In this document: positions 20,001 to 30,976 of the stretch, in pieces
Layout of the letters: the number at the start of each line of letters is the position of its first letter
Numbering within the stretch: the first letter of the stretch is position 1
Source: Rhizobiaceae bacterium
Lineage (GTDB): Bacteria > Pseudomonadota > Alphaproteobacteria > Rhizobiales > Rhizobiaceae
Direction of reading: 5' to 3'
Assembly: GCA_028281105.1 (NCBI GenBank)
Contig: JANQKQ010000016.1
Location: 1 to 50,983, forward strand
DNA length: 50,983 nucleotides
Position numbers and translations under genes: made by a program
Notes under the pieces: model-generated
What the model saw: the letters and a program-made list of their open reading frames with translations, nothing else
What the model was told of the DNA's origin: nothing
Databases searched by the model: none

Positions 20001-21985
20001 TCGGCCGCCTCCTGCCGCGAAGCCTCTTCGGCCACCGGATAGACCTTCGCGTCGCGGATGATGACATCGGCCGAGATGGATCCCTTGCGGCCGTCCTCGA
20101 ACGTCACCTCGGTTTCGACGAACTTGTGCTCGGAGCCGTCATACAGCGCGTCGATCAGCTCCCCGTAACGCTCCGCGATGAACGAGCGGCGTACCTTTTG
20201 CGTGCGCGTCAGTTCCCCATCGTCGGCGTCGAGCTCCTTGTGCAGCACCAGGAAGCGATGGATCTGCGAGCCCGCCATCATGTCTTCACCCGAAAGGTCG
20301 CGATTGACCTGATCCACATGCTCTTCCATCATCGCATAGACTTCCGGATGCGAGGCCAGCTCCTGATAGCTGGCATAGGAGATGTTGTTGCGCTCGGCCC
20401 AGTTGCCGACCGAGGTCAGATCGATATTGAGGAACACCGCGCAGAAGTCGCGCTCATCGCCGAACGCCACCACCTCTTTGATGTTTGGGAAGAATTTCAG
20501 CTTGTTCTCGATATATTTGGGCGCGAACAGGCTGCCGTCCTTCATTTTGCCGACATCCTTGGCCCGATCGATGATCTTCAGATGGCCTTCATGGTCGAAG
20601 AAGCCGGCATCGCCGGTGCGCACCCAGCCGTTCTTGTCCTTGGTCGACTTGGTGGCCTCATCGTTCTTGTAGTAGCCGACGAACACGCCGGGCGAGCGGT
20701 AGAGCACCTCGCCGGACTTATCGATCTCGATCTCCACATCGGGAGACGGGCGGCCCACCGTGTCCGGGCGGATTTCGCCGTCGGGCTGCGCGGTCACGTA
20801 GACCGAGGCTTCCGTCTGGCCGTAAAGCTGTTTCAGGTTGAGGCCGAGCGAGCGGTAGAAGCGGAAGATTTCCGGGCCGATCGCCTCGCCGGCGGTATAG
20901 CCCACTTGCATGCGGGTGAGCCCCATGCGGTTCTTGAGCGGCCCGTATACCAGGATTTCGCCGAACCAGTTGAGCAGCCGGTCCAGCACGCCGACCCGCT
21001 CCCCGTTCAAGATGCGCTCGCCTACGCGCCGCGCATGATCCATGAAATAGTTGAACATCGCGCGCTTGATCCGGCCGGCGTCCTCCATGCGCACCAGGAT
21101 GGCGGTGAGCAGGGTTTCGAACACCCGCGGCGGCGCGAAGAAGTAGGTCGGAGCGATCTCGCGGCGGTCCTGGTCGGTGGTCTCCGCGCTTTCCGGGCAG
21201 CACACGCAGTAGCCGGCCACATAGGCCTGTGCATAGGAGAAAACGTGATCGCCTACCCAGGCGATCGGCAGATAGGCGATCACCTGTTCGTTCTGGTCGA
21301 AACTGTCGAAAGCGTTGGCGTTGCGCGCGCTCACCACCAGGTTTTCATAGGACAGCATCACCCCTTTGGGCCGGCCGGTGGTGCCCGAGGTATACAGCAT
21401 CACGGCCAGGTCGCCGCCCTTGCCCTTGCCGATGCCGGCGACCCAGTCCTCGCCCACCTTCGGGTCTTCGAGGGCCTTGCGGCCCATCGCCTGGACCTGT
21501 TCGAACGAATGCAGGTGGTCCTGGTCGTAGTCGCGCAGGCCGCGCGGCTCGTCGTAGATGATCTGGTCGAGATGGGTCAGCGCCTCGCCCATCGACAACA
21601 CCTTGTCGACCTGCTCCTGGTCCTGGCATACCGCGAAGACCGCCTCGGCGTGCTCCAGCACGTAGGCCATCTCTTCGGCGACGGAATCGGAGTATAGCGG
21701 CACCGGCACGCCGCCGATCGCCTGCACGGCGCAGAAGGTCCAGTAAAGCCGCGGCCGGTTGGCGCCGATCAGCGCCACCTTCTGGCCCGGCTTCAGGCCC
21801 ATCTGCTTGAGGCCAAGCGAGAAGCGGCGCACCTGGTCGAGCTGCTCGGCCCAGGACCAGCTTTGCCAGATGCCAAAATCCTTGTGGCGCATGGCAACGC
21901 GTGAGCCGAACCGCTCGGCATTCAAAAGCAAATACTGCGGAAACGTCGACAGACCGGTCGCGGACCGATCTTCGGCAACAGCCAT
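19997..21985 (-). CDS. Long-chain-type acyl-CoA synthetase (AMP-forming)
   Basis: A 662-residue ANL ligase. YTSGTTGRPKG is the ATP P-loop, YGQTEAS the A5 motif and WVRTGDAGFFDHEGHLKIIDR the TGD/hinge block. LTRTQKVRR near the end carries the catalytic Lys. The size and the split insertions match the FACS/FadD15-like group. It is the first gene of the Liv cluster and overlaps livG, so substrate uptake and CoA activation appear to be coupled. The group name covers fatty, aromatic and terpenoid acids, so chain length is not proven. Confidence 0.88.
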   Translation of the reverse strand: MAVAEDRSATGLSTFPQYLLLNAERFGSRVAMRHKDFGIWQSWSWAEQLDQVRRFSLGLKQMGLKPGQKVALIGANRPRLYWTFCAVQAIGGVPVPLYSDSVAEEMAYVLEHAEAVFAVCQDQEQVDKVLSMGEALTHLDQIIYDEPRGLRDYDQDHLHSFEQVQAMGRKALEDPKVGEDWVAGIGKGKGGDLAVMLYTSGTTGRPKGVMLSYENLVVSARNANAFDSFDQNEQVIAYLPIAWVGDHVFSYAQAYVAGYCVCCPESAETTDQDRREIAPTYFFAPPRVFETLLTAILVRMEDAGRIKRAMFNYFMDHARRVGERILNGERVGVLDRLLNWFGEILVYGPLKNRMGLTRMQVGYTAGEAIGPEIFRFYRSLGLNLKQLYGQTEASVYVTAQPDGEIRPDTVGRPSPDVEIEIDKSGEVLYRSPGVFVGYYKNDEATKSTKDKNGWVRTGDAGFFDHEGHLKIIDRAKDVGKMKDGSLFAPKYIENKLKFFPNIKEVVAFGDERDFCAVFLNIDLTSVGNWAERNNISYASYQELASHPEVYAMMEEHVDQVNRDLSGEDMMAGSQIHRFLVLHKELDADDGELTRTQKVRRSFIAERYGELIDALYDGSEHKFVETEVTFEDGRKGSISADVIIRDAKVYPVAEEASRQEAAE

Positions 21986-22245
21986 CCCTTTTGATCCTCC
22001 CTTACGCGTCGATATCGAAACGCGAGCGTCTTGCGATCCGACACGCTATCCTTTTAGTCAAAGGGAAAGGCAGGGCGCAATCAAGAGCAAAAAACTATTT
22101 ATGCGGCATTTGATCGCGAGAATTATGCGCCACGGATCTGCAAAATTGCGCAAAATTCTACCCTCAGATCCCGTCCTGATCCCGCTGGGCAATTCGGCTG
22201 GACAATCCTCACAGACTTTGTCAGTGTCGACGCAAAGGGAGGTTC

Positions 22246-23246
<1,001 letters not shown>

Positions 23247-23250
<4 letters not shown>

Positions 23251-24284
23251 CCACCATCGCCGAGACTGGCGGCGATACAGCCGCCGGCGCGCCGCTCGTC
23301 CAGGTCCAGGACCTGGAGATGTACTTTCCGATCTACAAGGGCGTGCTGCGCCGCCAGGTCGGCTCGGTACGCGCGGTCGACGGCCTGAGCTTCGACATCC
23401 GCCGCGGCGAGACCCTGGGCCTGGTGGGCGAGAGCGGCTGCGGCAAGTCGACCTGCGGCCGCGCGCTCCTGCGGCTCTATGAAGTCACCGGCGGGCGCAT
23501 CACGTTTGAAGGCCGCGACATCGCCGAACTGGCCGGCAATGCGCTGCGCGACATGCGCCCGCGCATGCAGATGATCTTCCAGGATCCCCAGGCCTGTCTA
23601 AACCCGCGCATGACCGTGGGTTCGATCATCTCCGAGCCGCTGGACGAGCATCACGTGGCCACCGGCGAGGAGAAGCGCCAGCGGGTGCGCGAACTGCTCG
23701 AAGCGGTCGGCATGAATCCGGAATTCGCCAACCGCTATCCGCATGAGTTCTCCGGCGGCCAGCGTCAGCGCATCGGCATTGCGCGCGCCCTGGCGCTGGC
23801 GCCCGATTTCATCGTATGCGACGAGCCGATCGCCGCGCTGGACGTGTCGATCCAGGCCCAGGTGGTGAATCTGCTGCAGGATCTTCAGGAGAAGCTGGGG
23901 CTGACCTACCTGTTCATCAGCCACGACCTGTCCATGATCCGCCACATCGCCGACCGCGTAGCGGTGATGTATCTGGGCAAGATCGTCGAGCTGGCGCCGG
24001 TCGAGGAACTGTTCAACGCACCCAAGCACCCCTACACCAAGGCGCTTTTGTCCGCCGTTCCGGTGCCCGATCCCGCCGTGGAAGCCAAGCGCGAGCGCAT
24101 CATCCTGACCGGCGATGTGCCCAACCCGGCCAACCCGCCGGCCGGCTGCCGTTTCTGCACCCGCTGCCCGGATGCGATTGACAGGTGTTCGGTGGAAGAA
24201 CCAGTATGGCGCAATCTTGGCCCGGCCAAGGGAAGTAACGGAACGGTGGAGGACCACTTCGTTGCTTGTCACCGGGTCGAATGA
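23247..24284 (+). CDS. dppF: Dipeptide/oligopeptide-type ABC transporter ATPase, DppF-like
   Basis: The second ATPase of the importer, 345 residues. Walker A GESGCGKS, signature FSGGQRQR, Walker [13 protein letters not shown] and the Cys-rich tail [14 protein letters not shown] are present. The start is GTG at 23247, overlapping the dppD stop by four bases, with GGAGGA six bases before it. An upstream GTG at 23241 would leave no spacing. Confidence 0.92.
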
Positions 24285-24326
24285 ACCCTTTGAGACGAAA
24301 CCAACCAAACCAAGGGAGAACTTGTA

Positions 24327-26030
24327 ATGAGTGTATTGAAAAAGACGTTGCTGGCGACGGCGGCGGCGCTGCTGACAACCACAGCGGCCCATGCCGAGCG
24401 TGGCAGTGACGGCCATCTCAACATCATCTATTGGCAGGCATCTTCCATCCTCAATCCGTTCCTGTCGGGCGGTACCAAGGATGTGGAGGCCTCTTCGATG
24501 GTCATCGAGCCGCTCGGCCGCTACGACGAGAAGGGCAACCTGATTCCGTGGCTCGCCGTCGACATTCCCACGGTGGCCAATGGCGGCGTGTCGGAAGACT
24601 TGAAGTCCATCACCTGGAAGATCCAGCCGGGCATCAAATGGTCCGACGGCAGCGACTTCACCGCCGAGGACGTGGTGTTCACCGCCGACTACTGCATGCA
24701 TCCGGAAGGCGGCTGCCAGCAGCTGACCAAGTTCGCCGATGTGGAAAAAGTCGAAGCGTTGGACGCGCTTACCGTGAAGGTGACCTTCTCCAAACCCAAG
24801 CCGCACCCTTACGGACCGTTCACCGGTGGTGAATCGCCGATCATCCAGAAGGCGCAGTTCCAGGACTGCATGGGCGCGAAAGCCCCCGAGTGCACCGAGC
24901 AGAACTTCGGCCCGAACGGCACCGGCCCGTTCCGGGTCACCGAGTTCCGCGCCAACGACGTGATCTCGATGGAAGCCAATCCGAACTATCGCGATGCGTC
25001 CAAGCCGCACTTCGCCACCCTGACCTTCAAGGGCGGCGGTGACGCGGCCGCGGCCGCGCGCTCGGTGCTGCAGACCGGCGAGTTCGACTATGCCTGGAAC
25101 CTGCAGGTCGATCCGACCGTGCTTGCGGACATGGCTTCCGCCGGCAAGGGCCAGGTGGTCTCCGCCTTCGGCACCTCGGTCGAGCGCCTGATGGTGAACC
25201 TCACCAACCCCGACTCGGCGCTTGGCGATCAGCGTTCCACCGTCGAGGGTGGCCCGCATCCGTTCCTGACCGATGCCGCCGTTCGCCGCGCCCTGTCGCT
25301 GGCCATCGACCGGCAGACCCTGTCGGACGTGGGCTATGGCGAAGCCGGTCAGCCGACCTGCAACGTGCTGCCCGCCCCGGCGATCTTCGCGTCGACCGCC
25401 AATGACGAGTGCCTGGTCCAGAACATCGATCTGGCCAACCAGATTCTCGACGAGGCCGGTTGGGCCAAGGGCGGCGACGGCATCCGCGCCAAGGACGGCG
25501 TTCGCCTGTCGATCCTGTACCAGACCTCTACCAACGCCGTGCGCCAGGACACCCAGGCCCTGGTCAAGCAGTGGTGGGGTCAGATCGGTGTCGAAACCGA
25601 ACTGAAGAACATCGACGCGGCCGTATTCTTCGGCGGCGATCAGTCCTCTCCGGACACGTTCCAGAAGTTCTACGCCGACATCGAAATGTACACCAACAAC
25701 TTCAACGGCACCGATCCCGAGAAGTATATGAGCAACTGGACCTGCGGCGAGATTCCTTCGCCGGCGACCAACTGGCTGGGCTCCAACATGCCGCGTTACT
25801 GCAACGAGGCATATGACGCGCTCGCAGCCAAGCTCGCCCAGACCTCGGCGATCGACGAACGCGCGGCCATCGCTAAGCAGATGAACGACATGCTGATGCA
25901 GGAAGGCGCGATGATCCCGCTCATCCACCGCGGCGGCGTGTCGGCCCATTCGAACACGCTCGGTGGCGTGTTGATGAACGAGTGGGACAGCGAACTGTGG
26001 AACGTCGCCGACTGGCACCGGACCAACTAA
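24327..26030 (+). CDS. dppA: Periplasmic binding protein, SBP family 5 (DppA/OppA-like)
   Basis: A 567-residue solute-binding protein with a signal peptide (MSVLKKTLLATAAALLTTTAAHA). The family-5 features are IQPGIKWSDGSDFTAEDVVFT early and VRRALSLAIDRQTL in the second lobe. Members bind peptides, but also opines, sugars, nickel or glutathione, so the ligand is open. Multiple Cys residues (EGGCQQ, QDCMGAKAPEC, NWTCGE, RYCNEA) could form disulfides in the periplasm. AAGGGAG precedes the start, and an attenuating terminator follows the gene. Confidence 0.9.
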   Translation: MSVLKKTLLATAAALLTTTAAHAERGSDGHLNIIYWQASSILNPFLSGGTKDVEASSMVIEPLGRYDEKGNLIPWLAVDIPTVANGGVSEDLKSITWKIQPGIKWSDGSDFTAEDVVFTADYCMHPEGGCQQLTKFADVEKVEALDALTVKVTFSKPKPHPYGPFTGGESPIIQKAQFQDCMGAKAPECTEQNFGPNGTGPFRVTEFRANDVISMEANPNYRDASKPHFATLTFKGGGDAAAAARSVLQTGEFDYAWNLQVDPTVLADMASAGKGQVVSAFGTSVERLMVNLTNPDSALGDQRSTVEGGPHPFLTDAAVRRALSLAIDRQTLSDVGYGEAGQPTCNVLPAPAIFASTANDECLVQNIDLANQILDEAGWAKGGDGIRAKDGVRLSILYQTSTNAVRQDTQALVKQWWGQIGVETELKNIDAAVFFGGDQSSPDTFQKFYADIEMYTNNFNGTDPEKYMSNWTCGEIPSPATNWLGSNMPRYCNEAYDALAAKLAQTSAIDERAAIAKQMNDMLMQEGAMIPLIHRGGVSAHSNTLGGVLMNEWDSELWNVADWHRTN

Positions 26031-26045
26031 GCTGACAACGACAAC

Positions 26046-26078
26046 GACGGATCGCGGCACTCCCGCGGTCCGTCTTTT
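26046..26078 (+). terminator. Intrinsic terminator/attenuator between dppA and dppB
   Basis: GACGGATCGCGG (26046-26057) pairs with CCGCGGTCCGTC (26063-26074) through 12 base pairs, one of them U-G, across a 5-base loop. Four Ts follow. It stands after the binding-protein stop and before the permease start. This placement would give more binding protein than channel protein, as commonly seen in such importers. Confidence 0.75.
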
Positions 26079-26113
26079 CATCGCGCTCGGCACCGCGGTC
26101 GGGGAGGCGTTCG

Positions 26114-27142
26114 ATGTTCAATTACACGATACGGCGGCTGTTGTTCACGGTCCCCACGCTTCTGCTGATCTCGTTCATCATTTTCCTGCTGCTCGATCTC
26201 GCGCCCAACGATCCCACCGGCAATCTGCCGATGACGATCACCCCGGAGGTGCGCGAAAAGATCCGCATCTCGCTCGGCCTCGGCGAGCCGATCCACATCC
26301 GCTATCTGCTGTGGCTGCAGCAGTTCTTCGTCAACGAGCCGCTCAACCTGATCGAGGAATGGTGGGGCATCCAGATAGGTGACGCGGAAAACCGCCTGCG
26401 CGTGCAGAGCTGGGCGACCCGTTCGCCGGTGGTCGATCTCGTCGTCGAGCGCATGCCCCAGACCCTGTGGGTCGTCGGCATGTCCTACGTGGTCGGCATT
26501 CTGATTGCGCTGCCGATCGGCATCATCTCCGCCTACAAGCACTATTCCTGGTTCGATCAGATCGGCACCTTCGTCTCGATGGTCGGTTTCTCGATCCCGA
26601 CGTTTTTGACCGGCACCGTGCTGATCGTCCTGTTTTCGGTCCTGATCGACTCATCGAGCCCGTTCTGGCTACCGTCGATCTATGACACCACCCACCGTGT
26701 AACCGACTGGTCGAGCTTCGTCGTCCAGGTCAAGCAGATGGCGATGCCGGTGATGGTGCTCGCCCTGTTCAACGCCGCCCAGCTGTCGCGCTTCATGCGC
26801 GCCTCCATGCTCGACAACCTCTCGCAGGATTATGTGCGCACCGCGCGCGCCAAGGGCATGAAGGAGCGCGTCGTCCTGCTCGTCCACGTGCTGCGCAACT
26901 CGCTCATTCCCGTCGTCACCGTCATCGCGCTGGGCGTGCCCCAGGTGTTCGGCGGCGCCATCATCACCGAGCAGATCTTCAAGGTGAACGGGCTGGGCCA
27001 GTTGCTGATCATCGGCGTTCAGGGAGCCGACATCCCGCTGGTCCAGACGCTGACCTTCATCTTCGCCGTGCTGATCGTGCTGTTCAATCTGATCGCCGAT
27101 CTCATCTACGGCATCCTTGATCCGAGGATACGCTATGACTGA
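26114..27142 (+). CDS. dppB: Dipeptide-type ABC transporter permease, DppB-like
   Basis: A 342-residue inner-membrane permease. RLLFTVPTLLLISFIIFLLLDLAPNDPTG is the usual DppB start and a long periplasmic loop follows (about residues 35-110). ARAKGMKERVVLLVHVLRNSLIPVVTV is the EAA coupling loop that contacts DppD/F. GGGGAGGCGTTCG leads into the ATG. The start of dppC overlaps its last codons by eight bases. Confidence 0.92.
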   Translation: MFNYTIRRLLFTVPTLLLISFIIFLLLDLAPNDPTGNLPMTITPEVREKIRISLGLGEPIHIRYLLWLQQFFVNEPLNLIEEWWGIQIGDAENRLRVQSWATRSPVVDLVVERMPQTLWVVGMSYVVGILIALPIGIISAYKHYSWFDQIGTFVSMVGFSIPTFLTGTVLIVLFSVLIDSSSPFWLPSIYDTTHRVTDWSSFVVQVKQMAMPVMVLALFNAAQLSRFMRASMLDNLSQDYVRTARAKGMKERVVLLVHVLRNSLIPVVTVIALGVPQVFGGAIITEQIFKVNGLGQLLIIGVQGADIPLVQTLTFIFAVLIVLFNLIADLIYGILDPRIRYD

Positions 27143-28070
27143 CGCCGCCCTGCCGAACCAGGCGCCTCCCGGCGAACCGGCCATGCGGCCCCATCGCTCG
27201 CTGTGGCGCGACGTGTGGGCGCAGTTCGCGGTCCACAAGGGCGCGATGGCGGGCACCGGCATCTTCGTCTTCATCGTGCTGGCAGTGTTCATCGGGCCGT
27301 ACATCCACACGCTCGATCCCTCGTTCATCGACATCCGCAACAAGAACCAGGGTCCCAGCTTCGAGCATCCCATGGGCACCGACCAGCTGGGCCGCGACAC
27401 CTTCGCCCAGGTGTTGGCCGGCGGCCAGGTCTCGTTGGCGGTGGGCGTGACCGCCATGGCTCTGTCGCTGGTGATCGGCACGCTGATCGGCGTGCTCGCG
27501 GGCTATTTCCGCCGGCTCGACGGGCCGCTGATGCGCTTTACCGACCTGTTCCTTGCGCTGCCCTTGTTGCCGCTGCTTCTGGTCATCATCATGCTGTTCC
27601 GCGACACGTTGCGATCGGCCTTCGGACCGGAGACCGGCATCTTCATTCTCATCGTCTTCGTCATCGGCATTACCAGCTGGATGCAGACCGCGCGCATCGT
27701 GCGCGGCGACGTGCTGGGGCTGAAGGAGCGCGAATTCGTGCTCGCCGCCCACTCGATCGGCACCCGTCAGCACCGGGTGATCTCGCGGCACATCTTCCCC
27801 AACGTCCTTAGCCCGATCATGGTCTCCGCGACATTGGGCATCGCCAACGCGATCATCACCGAAAGCGCGCTCAGCTTCTTAGGACTCGGCTTCCCGTCCG
27901 ACTTCCCCACCTGGGGCCGGCTGGTGTTCGACGGCGTCACCTTCCTCGAACAACACCCCGAACGCGTGCTCTATCCGGGCATGGCCATCGCGCTGACCGT
28001 GTTGTCCGTCAACTACATGGGCGACGGCATCCGCGACGCGCTCGACCCGCGCATTCGCAGCAATCGGTAG
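27135..28070 (+). CDS. dppC: Dipeptide-type ABC transporter permease, DppC-like
   Basis: A 311-residue permease. HPMGTDQLGRDTFAQVLAGGQVSLAVG is the DppC hallmark and LAAHSIGTRQHRVISRHIFPNVLSPIMV the EAA loop. The final SFLGLGFPSDFPTWGRLV is also typical. The start at 27135 overlaps the end of dppB by eight bases, so the two permeases are translationally coupled. It converges with an aldehyde dehydrogenase gene 17 bases away. Confidence 0.92.
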   Translation: MTDAALPNQAPPGEPAMRPHRSLWRDVWAQFAVHKGAMAGTGIFVFIVLAVFIGPYIHTLDPSFIDIRNKNQGPSFEHPMGTDQLGRDTFAQVLAGGQVSLAVGVTAMALSLVIGTLIGVLAGYFRRLDGPLMRFTDLFLALPLLPLLLVIIMLFRDTLRSAFGPETGIFILIVFVIGITSWMQTARIVRGDVLGLKEREFVLAAHSIGTRQHRVISRHIFPNVLSPIMVSATLGIANAIITESALSFLGLGFPSDFPTWGRLVFDGVTFLEQHPERVLYPGMAIALTVLSVNYMGDGIRDALDPRIRSNR

Positions 28071-28087
28071 GGCATGCGGCTCGGCCG

Positions 28088-29545
28088 TTACCCCACCCCC
28101 AGCCGGATCGCCACGTTCTTCGTCTGCACGTAGTTCATGAGCGCCTCGCGGCCCTTTTCGCGGCCGTAGCCGGATTTGCCGTAGCCGCCGAACGGGGTCT
28201 CGACGCCGCCGGCGAACCATTCGTTGACGAAGATCTGCCCCGCACGCAGCCGTCGTGCGGCATCCATGGCCCGCTCCACGTCGGCCGTGAACACGCCGCC
28301 CACCAGGCCGTATTGCGTGCCGTTGGCGATCTCGATGGCTTCCTCGTCGGATGAGAACTTCATCACGGACAGCACCGGTCCGAACACTTCCGTCTGGCCC
28401 AGCTCGCCCGCCGGATCGACGCGATCGAACACGGTCGGCTCCAGGAACCAGCCGTCCCGGTTGAGCTTGCGCCCGCCGGCCACCGCCCGCGCGCCGTCGC
28501 GCTCGGCGCGCTGGCATAACCCTTCCGCGCGGTCACGCTGGCCTTCGGAAATCATCGCGCCCATATTGAAGCCGGCCTCGTCGCGTTCGATGCCGGGACC
28601 CACCGACAGGGACTTGGCCAGATCGGCGGCGCGCTCGACCACTTCATCGTGGATCGATTCATGCACCACCGCGCGCGACAGCGCCGAGCATACCTGGCCG
28701 GCATTGGTGAAGATGCCGCGGCGGATCGACGCCAGCAGATTGTCGAGATCGGCATCGCCGTAGACGACCGCCGCCGACTTGCCGCCCAGCTCCAGCACGC
28801 ACGGCACCACGTTGGGCGCCACGGCTTTAGCGATCTTCACGCCCGTGTCCACCGATCCGGTGAACACCATCTGGTCGATGTCCGGGTGCGCCGCCAGCGC
28901 AGCGCCGGCTTCATGGCCATGGCCGCACAGAACATTGACCGCGCCGGCGGGCACGCCGGCCGCCTGCGCCGCCTTGCCGAAATAGCCGCTCGAGAGCGGA
29001 TCGAGCTCGGGCGTCTTGACCACGCAGGCATTGCCGGTCGCAAGCCCCGCCGCGATCGAGCGCGCCGCCACTTCCAGCGGAAAGTTCCACGGAATGATCT
29101 GCGCCGACACCCCGTAGGGTTCTTGCACGGTGAAATCCATGTAGCGCTCGCCCAGCGGGATCGAGCGGCCCTCCAGGGTCTCCGCCTGGTTGCCGTAATA
29201 TTCGAAATAGCGCGCCGCGCCGGCGACTTCGCCGCGCGCCTCCCAAAGCGGCTTGCCCGCCTCGAGCGTGAGCAGCCGGGCAATCTCGTCTTGGCGGGCG
29301 AGCAACCAGTCCCCCATGGCACGGACCATGCGCCCGCGCTCGACCGGGCGCATCGCAGTCAATACGCCACTCTCGTGACAGCGTTTGGCGGCGGCGACCG
29401 CCCGCTCGACGTCGCCCGCGTCCGCCAGTGCCTGCTCGGCGAGCGGCTTGCCGGTGGCCGGGTCCTCGACGCTCAGGCGGCCGCCGCCGCCGTCGATCCA
29501 CTGATCGTCCACGAAGTTCCGCCAAGTTGATTCAAGCTCGCTCAT
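28088..29545 (-). CDS. NAD(P)-dependent aldehyde dehydrogenase
   Basis: A 485-residue ALDH-superfamily enzyme oxidising an aldehyde to the acid. Asn154 (PWNFPL), Glu252 (LELGGKS) and catalytic Cys286 (NAGQVCSA) are present, and FGGYGKSGYGREKG closes the dimer interface. Sequence features resemble betaine-aldehyde/aminoaldehyde dehydrogenases, but the substrate is not determinable. It converges on the Dpp importer and is transcribed away from the antiporter gene. Confidence 0.9.
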   Translation of the reverse strand: MSELESTWRNFVDDQWIDGGGGRLSVEDPATGKPLAEQALADAGDVERAVAAAKRCHESGVLTAMRPVERGRMVRAMGDWLLARQDEIARLLTLEAGKPLWEARGEVAGAARYFEYYGNQAETLEGRSIPLGERYMDFTVQEPYGVSAQIIPWNFPLEVAARSIAAGLATGNACVVKTPELDPLSSGYFGKAAQAAGVPAGAVNVLCGHGHEAGAALAAHPDIDQMVFTGSVDTGVKIAKAVAPNVVPCVLELGGKSAAVVYGDADLDNLLASIRRGIFTNAGQVCSALSRAVVHESIHDEVVERAADLAKSLSVGPGIERDEAGFNMGAMISEGQRDRAEGLCQRAERDGARAVAGGRKLNRDGWFLEPTVFDRVDPAGELGQTEVFGPVLSVMKFSSDEEAIEIANGTQYGLVGGVFTADVERAMDAARRLRAGQIFVNEWFAGGVETPFGGYGKSGYGREKGREALMNYVQTKNVAIRLGVG

Positions 29546-29808
29546 TGCGGTCTTTCCCGATTGTTGAAGACCCGATGTTTACCCGCCCACCCGCGCGGGG
29601 CAACAACGAAAGCCGCGCCTTGACAGCACCAATGGCGTTGATTAGCCAGGAACGGGGTGTCACCGGACGGGATTTGGTTGGGGACTGAATTTGCCGCACT
29701 TGACTGGCGGCTTGGACACCCCACCTGTTTCAGCGATCCGTACTGTTGTCCACGCCCGCCAGGTTCCATACGCGCGATCCGGCGATGATCCCGAGGTAAA
29801 CGCCATCC

Positions 29809-30759
29809 ATGTTCGACTATCTGTTTCTGCTGGTCGGACTGGCGTTGTTGCTGTTGGGTGGAGATTGGCTTGTGCGGGGCGCCGTTGGTTTGGCCGAACG
29901 GCTTTCCGTGCCGCCGCTGATCATCGGGCTGACCATCGTCTCGGTAGGCACCTCCGCGCCTGAGCTGTTCGTCTCGGTAAAGGCGGCCATCTCCGGCGCG
30001 GGTGGCATCGCCATCGGCAACGTGGTCGGCTCCAACATCGCCAATGTGCTGATGGTGATGGGCATTCCGGCCATGATCATGGCGACCACCTGCGATCAGC
30101 GCGGCATCGGCCGCAACATCGTCTTCATGCTGGCCGTGTCGGTGCTGTTCATCGCCATGGTCATGAAAGGGACTCTGGAGCGCTATGACGGCGTGGTGCT
30201 GCTGTTCCTGCTCGCCGTGTTCCTGTTCGACCAGTTCCGCCGCGCCCGCAAGGTCCGCGCCAACACGGAACGCAAGTTCGACTATCACGACGAGGTCGAC
30301 AACATCCCCAGTTCGGGGATCGGCGTCCTGGTCGCGCTCGCGATCGGGCTGGTCGCGCTGCCCGTGGGTGCGGAGGCGACGGTGAACTCCGCCGTCTCGA
30401 TCGCGCGGGCCTGGCATGTGAGCGAGGAGGTGATCGGGCTGACCATCGTGGCGCTGGGCACGTCGCTTCCCGAACTGGCGACCACACTCATGGCGGTCAT
30501 GCGCAACAACTCCTCGGTCGCGCTCGGCAACATCGTCGGCTCCAACATCTTCAACATCGCCGCCATCATGGGCGTGGCGGCGCTGATCGTGCCGATCCCG
30601 GTCGGCGGCCATATCATCACGCTGGACATCTGGGTGATGCTGGCCACGTCGCTGTTTCTCGGCCTGCTGGCGCACTTCAAGCTGAGCATCGGCCGCGCGC
30701 TCGGCGCGGCGATGACGCTCGCCTACGCCGCCTACATCGTCACCGCTTATTCTTATTAG
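29809..30759 (+). CDS. Calcium/sodium-type cation antiporter (CaCA family, YrbG-like)
   Basis: A 316-residue inner-membrane exchanger with about ten helices and the two inverted alpha repeats that form the ion path. These are GTSAPELFVSVKAA with GNVVGSNIANV (about 48-81), and GTSLPELATTLMAV with GNIVGSNIFNI (about 221-250). The acidic and Asn residues that coordinate the cation are conserved in both. YrbG-like proteins are presumed Ca2+/Na+ or Ca2+/H+ exchangers. It is a single gene followed by palindromic repeat copy B. Confidence 0.92.
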   Translation: MFDYLFLLVGLALLLLGGDWLVRGAVGLAERLSVPPLIIGLTIVSVGTSAPELFVSVKAAISGAGGIAIGNVVGSNIANVLMVMGIPAMIMATTCDQRGIGRNIVFMLAVSVLFIAMVMKGTLERYDGVVLLFLLAVFLFDQFRRARKVRANTERKFDYHDEVDNIPSSGIGVLVALAIGLVALPVGAEATVNSAVSIARAWHVSEEVIGLTIVALGTSLPELATTLMAVMRNNSSVALGNIVGSNIFNIAAIMGVAALIVPIPVGGHIITLDIWVMLATSLFLGLLAHFKLSIGRALGAAMTLAYAAYIVTAYSY

Positions 30760-30777
30760 ATCATTTGCGCTGCCGCG

Positions 30778-30857
30778 GCGCCGGCCCTCTCCCCCTCCCA
30801 GCCACCCCTTGCAAGGATACTGCCGTGGGGGGGCTGGGAGGGGGAGCGGGCCGGTGC
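30778..30857. repeat. Palindromic intergenic repeat, copy B (complete)
   Basis: Two 26-base arms (30778-30803 and 30832-30857) are inverted copies with 24 matches around a 28-base core. The core holds GGATACTGCCGTG as in copy A at 1-60. It follows the antiporter stop by 18 bases, so the folded RNA could also end or stabilise that transcript, although no T run follows. Confidence 0.8.
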
Positions 30858-30939
30858 CGCTCAAAACATCAAACCACAACCCTTCGGCACGCTTCCGCCG
30901 ATGCCCGTTTCACACCCGGGATTTTGCGTATATATAAAA

Positions 30940-30957
30940 CAAGTAACCGTATACTTG
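30940..30957. promoter_or_regulatory. Probable GntR autoregulatory operator
   Basis: CAAGTA-ACCGTA-TACTTG is a perfect 6+6 inverted repeat 20 bases upstream of the gntR start codon, inside an AT-rich stretch. Its inner sequence includes GTATAC. A GTAT-n4-ATAC palindrome also occurs upstream of the P450/amidotransferase pair, which suggests one regulator for both. Confidence 0.55.
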
Positions 30958-30976
30958 CGCACAGACCGGCGGCGCC

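Noticed and set aside
23598-26093. 831-codon open frame opposite dppF and dppA
   Set aside because: Antisense shadow with His/Arg/Val-rich composition and no ribosome site of note.
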